8,654 nucleotides of DNA, taken from contig WFSM01000121.1 of NCBI GenBank assembly GCA_015485945.1, positions 1-8,654 on the forward strand. Reading direction: 5' to 3'. The first letter of the stretch is position 1. Each line of letters opens with the position of its first letter. The notes under the pieces were generated by a model. It was not told where the DNA came from, ran no database searches, and saw only the letters and a program-made list of their open reading frames with translations. The translations under genes and the position numbers were made by a program. Of the stretch, positions 6,170 through 8,654 are shown one piece after another. This DNA comes from Candidatus Bipolaricaulota bacterium (GTDB taxonomy: Bacteria; Bipolaricaulota; Bipolaricaulia; UBA7950; UBA9294).

Positions 6170-6535
6170 ATGGCACGGATAGCCGGGGTCAATCTGCCCA
6201 ATGACAAGCGGGTAGAGATCGGCCTTACCTACATATTTGGCATTGGTCGGTCACGGGCGGCGAAGATACTGGAAGCGGCGGGGGTGTCGCCCGACGTGCG
6301 CGTGCGCGATCTGACGGAAAAAGAGATCGCCGCGCTGCGCCAGGAAGTGGAGAAATACGTGGTGGAAGGTGACCTGCGCCGCCGTGTTTACGCGAGCATT
6401 CAGCGGCTGAAGGACATCAACGCTTACCGTGGAATCCGCCATAAGCGGCGCCTGCCGGTGCGTGGACAGCGCACGCGGTCGAACGCACGCACGTGGAAAG
6501 GTCCGCGCCCAGCCAAGGCAGGAAAGAAGAGGTAG
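6170..6535 (+). CDS. rpsM: 30S ribosomal protein S13
   Basis: This 121-residue protein has the normal length of S13, which lies in the 30S head, contacts L5 in the intersubunit bridge and reaches the P-site tRNA with its basic tail. Landmarks are MARIAGVNLPNDKRVEIGLT, the helix-hairpin segment TYIFGIGRSRAAKIL (20-34), DLRRRVYASIQRLKDINAYRG (68-88), and RLPVRGQRTRSNART (94-108). The basic tail continues with KGPRPAKAGKKR. In the usual NARTRKGP segment one Arg is replaced by Trp (W109). A GGAGG at 6161-6165 directly after the rpmJ stop is the ribosome binding site. The nine-base gap leaves no room for a separate S4-binding leader such as E. coli has before rpsM. Confidence 0.98.
   Translation: MARIAGVNLPNDKRVEIGLTYIFGIGRSRAAKILEAAGVSPDVRVRDLTEKEIAALRQEVEKYVVEGDLRRRVYASIQRLKDINAYRGIRHKRRLPVRGQRTRSNARTWKGPRPAKAGKKR
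6529..6533 (+). promoter_or_regulatory. Shine-Dalgarno GAGGT that supports the short rpsK start
   Basis: GAGGT overlaps the rpsM stop (TAG 6533-6535) and lies about five bases before the ATG at 6538. It supports 6538 over the in-frame ATG at 6493, which would read 15 codons through the rpsM tail. Confidence 0.65.
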
Positions 6536-6537
6536 GG

Positions 6538-6888
6538 ATGGCGAAAAATATCAAACTAGAACGAGCGCGGGTGCATATTCACTCCACGTATAACAATACG
6601 ATCATCACGGTGACAGACCTCAACGGCAATCCGATTACTTGGAAAAGCCCGGGGGTGGTGGGGTACAAAGGGTCGCGCAAGGGCACCCCGTATGCTGCCC
6701 AGATTGCGGCGGAGGCACTGGTACGCGAGATGAAGGATTACGGTATTCGGTCCGTGATCGTCACGATCAAGGGCACAGGGTCGGGGCGGCAATCCGTGGT
6801 GCAAACGATTAAAGGATCGGGCATCCGGGTAGACGAAGTCAAGAACGTCACCCCGGTCTCCCACAGTAAAGATCCAAGGAGAAGATAA
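6538..6888 (+). CDS. rpsK: 30S ribosomal protein S11, with short N-terminus and atypical tail
   Basis: This 116-residue protein is S11, a platform protein of the 30S subunit near the mRNA exit and the 3' end of 16S rRNA. The core is unmistakable: RVHIHSTYNNTIITVTD (about 11-27), a GYKGSRKGTPYAAQIAAEAL segment, DYGIRSVIVTIKGTGSGRQSV and VKNVTPVSH. It is shorter than the usual 129 residues at both ends. The N-terminal basic arm is about nine residues shorter than in E. coli. The C-terminus reads VTPVSHSKDPRRR where nearly all bacteria have VTPIPHNGCRPPKKRRV or close variants. The missing tail is not found in another frame nearby. The TAA stop overlaps the rpsD start as TAATG. Identity is certain; whether the tail is native or a sequence artefact is open. 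Confidence 0.97.
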   Translation: MAKNIKLERARVHIHSTYNNTIITVTDLNGNPITWKSPGVVGYKGSRKGTPYAAQIAAEALVREMKDYGIRSVIVTIKGTGSGRQSVVQTIKGSGIRVDEVKNVTPVSHSKDPRRR

Positions 6889-7511
6889 TGGGGAGAGATA
6901 CCGGACCTAAATGCAAACAATGTCGTCGTGAAGGCGAAAAGCTGTTCCTCAAAGGAGAGCGGTGTTATACCCAAAGCTGCCCGCTTAACCGGCGTGCTAA
7001 CCCGCCTGGTGAGCGTCCGAAGAAACACCGCCCGCGGCGCAGCCAATACCTGCTTCATTTGCGGGAAAAGCAGAAGGCGCGGCGCATTTACGGCTTGAGT
7101 GAGCATCAATTTCGCAACTATGTGGAGCAAGCGAAGCGTAAAAAGGGAGTCACCGGCGAGGCGCTGCTCACGTTGCTCGAACGGCGGCTGGATAATGCTG
7201 TATACCGAGCTGGATTCGCATCGTCGCGTGCTCAGGCGCGGCAGATGATCGTGCACGGGCACTTCCAGCTAAATGACCGTGCAGTAAGCATTCCATCCAT
7301 CATGGTGAAGGAAGGGGACACAATATCCGTCAAGGAAAACCGGCGCGATAAGGTCAAGGGCATCATCGAGGCGAACAAGGACCGCGAGATTCCAAGCTGG
7401 CTGGAGCGCAACTTCGAAGCAATGAAGGCGCAAGTAATGGCGCCTCCCAACACAGAAGAAACCGGGTACAAAATCGCTGCCAACCTAATCGTCGAATTTT
7501 ACTCGCGCTAG
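6888..7511 (+). CDS. rpsD: 30S ribosomal protein S4, zinc-binding form
   Basis: This 207-residue protein is S4, a primary 16S rRNA-binding protein of the 30S subunit, located with S5 at the mRNA entry and affecting decoding accuracy. The N-terminus has C9-x2-C12 (CKQC) and C26-x4-C31, the zinc-finger form known from Thermus and other bacteria. LHLREKQKARRIYGLSE (57-72) follows, then the S4 RNA-binding domain (about 97-150) with LLERRLDNAVYRAGFASSRA and ARQMIVHGHFQLND. The ending EFYSR is typical. AAGGAGAA at 6876-6883 precedes the ATG at 6888, which shares its A with the rpsK stop. In E. coli S4 represses the alpha operon; the target structure is not recognisable here. Confidence 0.98.
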   Translation: MGRDTGPKCKQCRREGEKLFLKGERCYTQSCPLNRRANPPGERPKKHRPRRSQYLLHLREKQKARRIYGLSEHQFRNYVEQAKRKKGVTGEALLTLLERRLDNAVYRAGFASSRAQARQMIVHGHFQLNDRAVSIPSIMVKEGDTISVKENRRDKVKGIIEANKDREIPSWLERNFEAMKAQVMAPPNTEETGYKIAANLIVEFYSR

Positions 7512-7520
7512 GAGGAGAGG

Positions 7521-8477
7521 ATGGACGAACTCGTCTTCCCACACGAAATTAAGACCGAGGAGATGACCGCTACTTACGGCCGTATCGTGATCGAGCCCTT
7601 GGAACGTGGGTTCGGCACGACGCTGGGCAACAGCCTGCGCCGTACACTGCTGGCGTCAATTCCGGGAGCGGCGATCGTGCGGGTTAATTTTGCTGGCAAG
7701 TACCACGAATACGATGTGATCGAGGGCGTGCGCGAGGATGTGCTTGAAATTGTTCTTAACCTAAAGGACATTGCATTCCGTCTTGTCGATGACGAGCTGA
7801 AATATCTGACGCTGGAGAAACGGGGACCGGGTGAAGTAACGGCGGCGGACATCCATTTGCCGTCCGGAGTAAAAGTGATCAACCCCGATACCCACATCGC
7901 CACGCTGAATGAAAAGGGGCGGTTGGAAGTGGAGATGGAGGTCGAGGCCGGCTACGGTTACCTCCCGGCGGAGATGAACCGCCTGGAGAACGCGCCGTTG
8001 TCGGTGATCCCGATTGACGCTGACTTCTCGCCGGTGCGTCAGGTCAACTTCACCGTCGAAGATACGCGTGTTGGGGGTAAAACCGGATACGAGCGGCTGA
8101 TCCTCGAATTGACCACCAACGGCGGCATTCACCCCGAAGAGGCGCTATCCGAAGCGGCGTTGATCATTCGTCGGCATCTGGATCTATTTGACGGATTTGC
8201 TGACCACCCGTTTGGTCTCACCGAGGAAGAAACGGCAGCAGCCGGTGGCGAGGGTGGAGAACAGGGTGATCTGGCGATCCCGCTTGCCGAACTCGACATT
8301 GATCAACGCGCGTGTAATCTCCTGCGGGAAGCGGAAATCGTCACGCTGGGAGATCTTCTTTCCCGTCCGCGTGAGGAACTGCTCGACATCCACGGATTCG
8401 GTGAGAAAACGTTGGCCAAGGTGGAGGAGCGACTACGGGAGCTGGGATACACGCTCAAGGAAGAAGGAGAGGCGTGA
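7521..8477 (+). CDS. rpoA: DNA-directed RNA polymerase subunit alpha
   Basis: This 318-residue protein has normal bacterial alpha length. Two alpha chains nucleate polymerase assembly with beta and beta', and the C-terminal domains bind UP-element DNA and activators. The N-terminal domain (about 1-230) contains YGRIVIEPLERGFGTTLGNSL (20-39), RRTLLASIPG, GVREDVLEIVLNLKDI (69-84) and LELTTNGGIHPEEAL. A Glu/Gly-rich linker (about 232-250) leads to the CTD (about 252-312), with DIDQRACNLLREAEIVTLGDL and GFGEKTLAKVEERL. Residues equal to E. coli R265, N268, G296 and K298 are kept (R263, N266, G294, K296); C269, S299 and E302 are replaced by Leu, Thr and Lys. GGAGGAGAGG directly before the ATG at 7521 is the ribosome binding site. 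Confidence 0.99.
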   Translation: MDELVFPHEIKTEEMTATYGRIVIEPLERGFGTTLGNSLRRTLLASIPGAAIVRVNFAGKYHEYDVIEGVREDVLEIVLNLKDIAFRLVDDELKYLTLEKRGPGEVTAADIHLPSGVKVINPDTHIATLNEKGRLEVEMEVEAGYGYLPAEMNRLENAPLSVIPIDADFSPVRQVNFTVEDTRVGGKTGYERLILELTTNGGIHPEEALSEAALIIRRHLDLFDGFADHPFGLTEEETAAAGGEGGEQGDLAIPLAELDIDQRACNLLREAEIVTLGDLLSRPREELLDIHGFGEKTLAKVEERLRELGYTLKEEGEA

Positions 8478-8478
8478 G

Positions 8479-8654
8479 ATGAGGCATAGAAAAGATATCG
8501 ACAAGATTGGAATGGTGCGGGCGCATCGCAAGAGTGTGTTGGCAAACTTAACCAAGGGATTAATACTCTACGAAAAGGTGGATACCACATTCGGCCGTGC
8601 CAAGGCGGCACAGCGATACGCGGAACGGATGATCACCCTCGCCCGCCGTGGCGA
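8479..8654 (+). CDS. rplQ: 50S ribosomal protein L17, N-terminal part (gene leaves to the right)
   Basis: The frame is open from ATG at 8479 to the window edge and gives 58 complete codons. It begins MRHRKDIDKIGMVRAHRKSV and continues with LTKGLILYEKVDTTFGRAKA and YAERMITLARRG, which matches the first half of L17 (usually MRHR...LGR...HRKALLRNL...LI.HERI.TT). L17 is a 50S protein at the polypeptide exit side. It starts one base after the rpoA stop, with AAGGAGAGG at 8464-8472 as ribosome binding site, the standard alpha-operon order. The C-terminal half, and whether the operon ends after it, cannot be seen. Confidence 0.96.
   Translation, partial: MRHRKDIDKIGMVRAHRKSVLANLTKGLILYEKVDTTFGRAKAAQRYAERMITLARRG

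Noticed and set aside
6493..6537. In-frame upstream extension of rpsK (ATG at 6493)
   Set aside because: It would restore a length near 131 residues, but the added residues (MERSAPSQGRKEEVG) overlap the rpsM tail and do not resemble the usual basic S11 arm; a ribosome binding site supports 6538.

Overview
This window is an uninterrupted stretch of a bacterial ribosomal-protein superoperon. It runs from the last codons of rplX (L24) through the spc-type cluster, the secY-adk-map-infA-rpmJ block and the alpha-type cluster, and ends inside rplQ (L17). Seventeen complete genes and two partial ones are visible. All lie on the plus strand and nearly all the DNA is coding: the longest gap between genes is 19 bases. 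I see no RNA gene, mobile element, CRISPR array, convincing terminator or internal promoter.

Layout: (1) 1-3110, L24 (3' end), L5, S14, S8, L6, L18, S5, L15; (2) 3112-6160, SecY, adenylate kinase, type I methionine aminopeptidase, IF-1 and L36; (3) 6170-8654, S13, S11, S4, the RNA polymerase alpha subunit and the 5' part of L17. Many genes are coupled through touching or overlapping stop and start codons: TTGA at rplR/rpsE, an 11-base overlap at rpsE/rplO, TAATG at secY/adk and rpsK/rpsD, ATGA at adk/map. Together they encode 30S and 50S subunit proteins, the membrane channel through which new proteins are exported, the enzyme that removes their initiator methionine, a translation initiation factor, an adenylate-balancing kinase and the polymerase assembly subunit: a co-expressed growth module.

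Organism: clearly bacterial, judged by IF-1, bacterial SecY, a one-piece alpha subunit with a CTD, and the spc/alpha gene order. Base composition is moderately GC-rich by eye, and start codons include TTG and GTG. Zinc-binding forms are the rule (S14, L36, S4, adenylate kinase LID, probably L24). The L30 gene (rpmD), usually between rpsE and rplO, is absent. S11 has lost the near-universal HNGCRPPK-type tail. These traits, with generally diverged proteins, suggest a deep-branching or uncultured bacterial lineage. I cannot name the phylum from sequence alone; Bipolaricaulota/Acetothermia is only a hunch.

No new biological system is apparent. The points worth a second look are small: the missing rpmD, the unusual S11 tail, the extended N-terminus and ambiguous GTG start of IF-1, the TTG start of S5, and substitutions in the DNA-binding surface of the alpha CTD.
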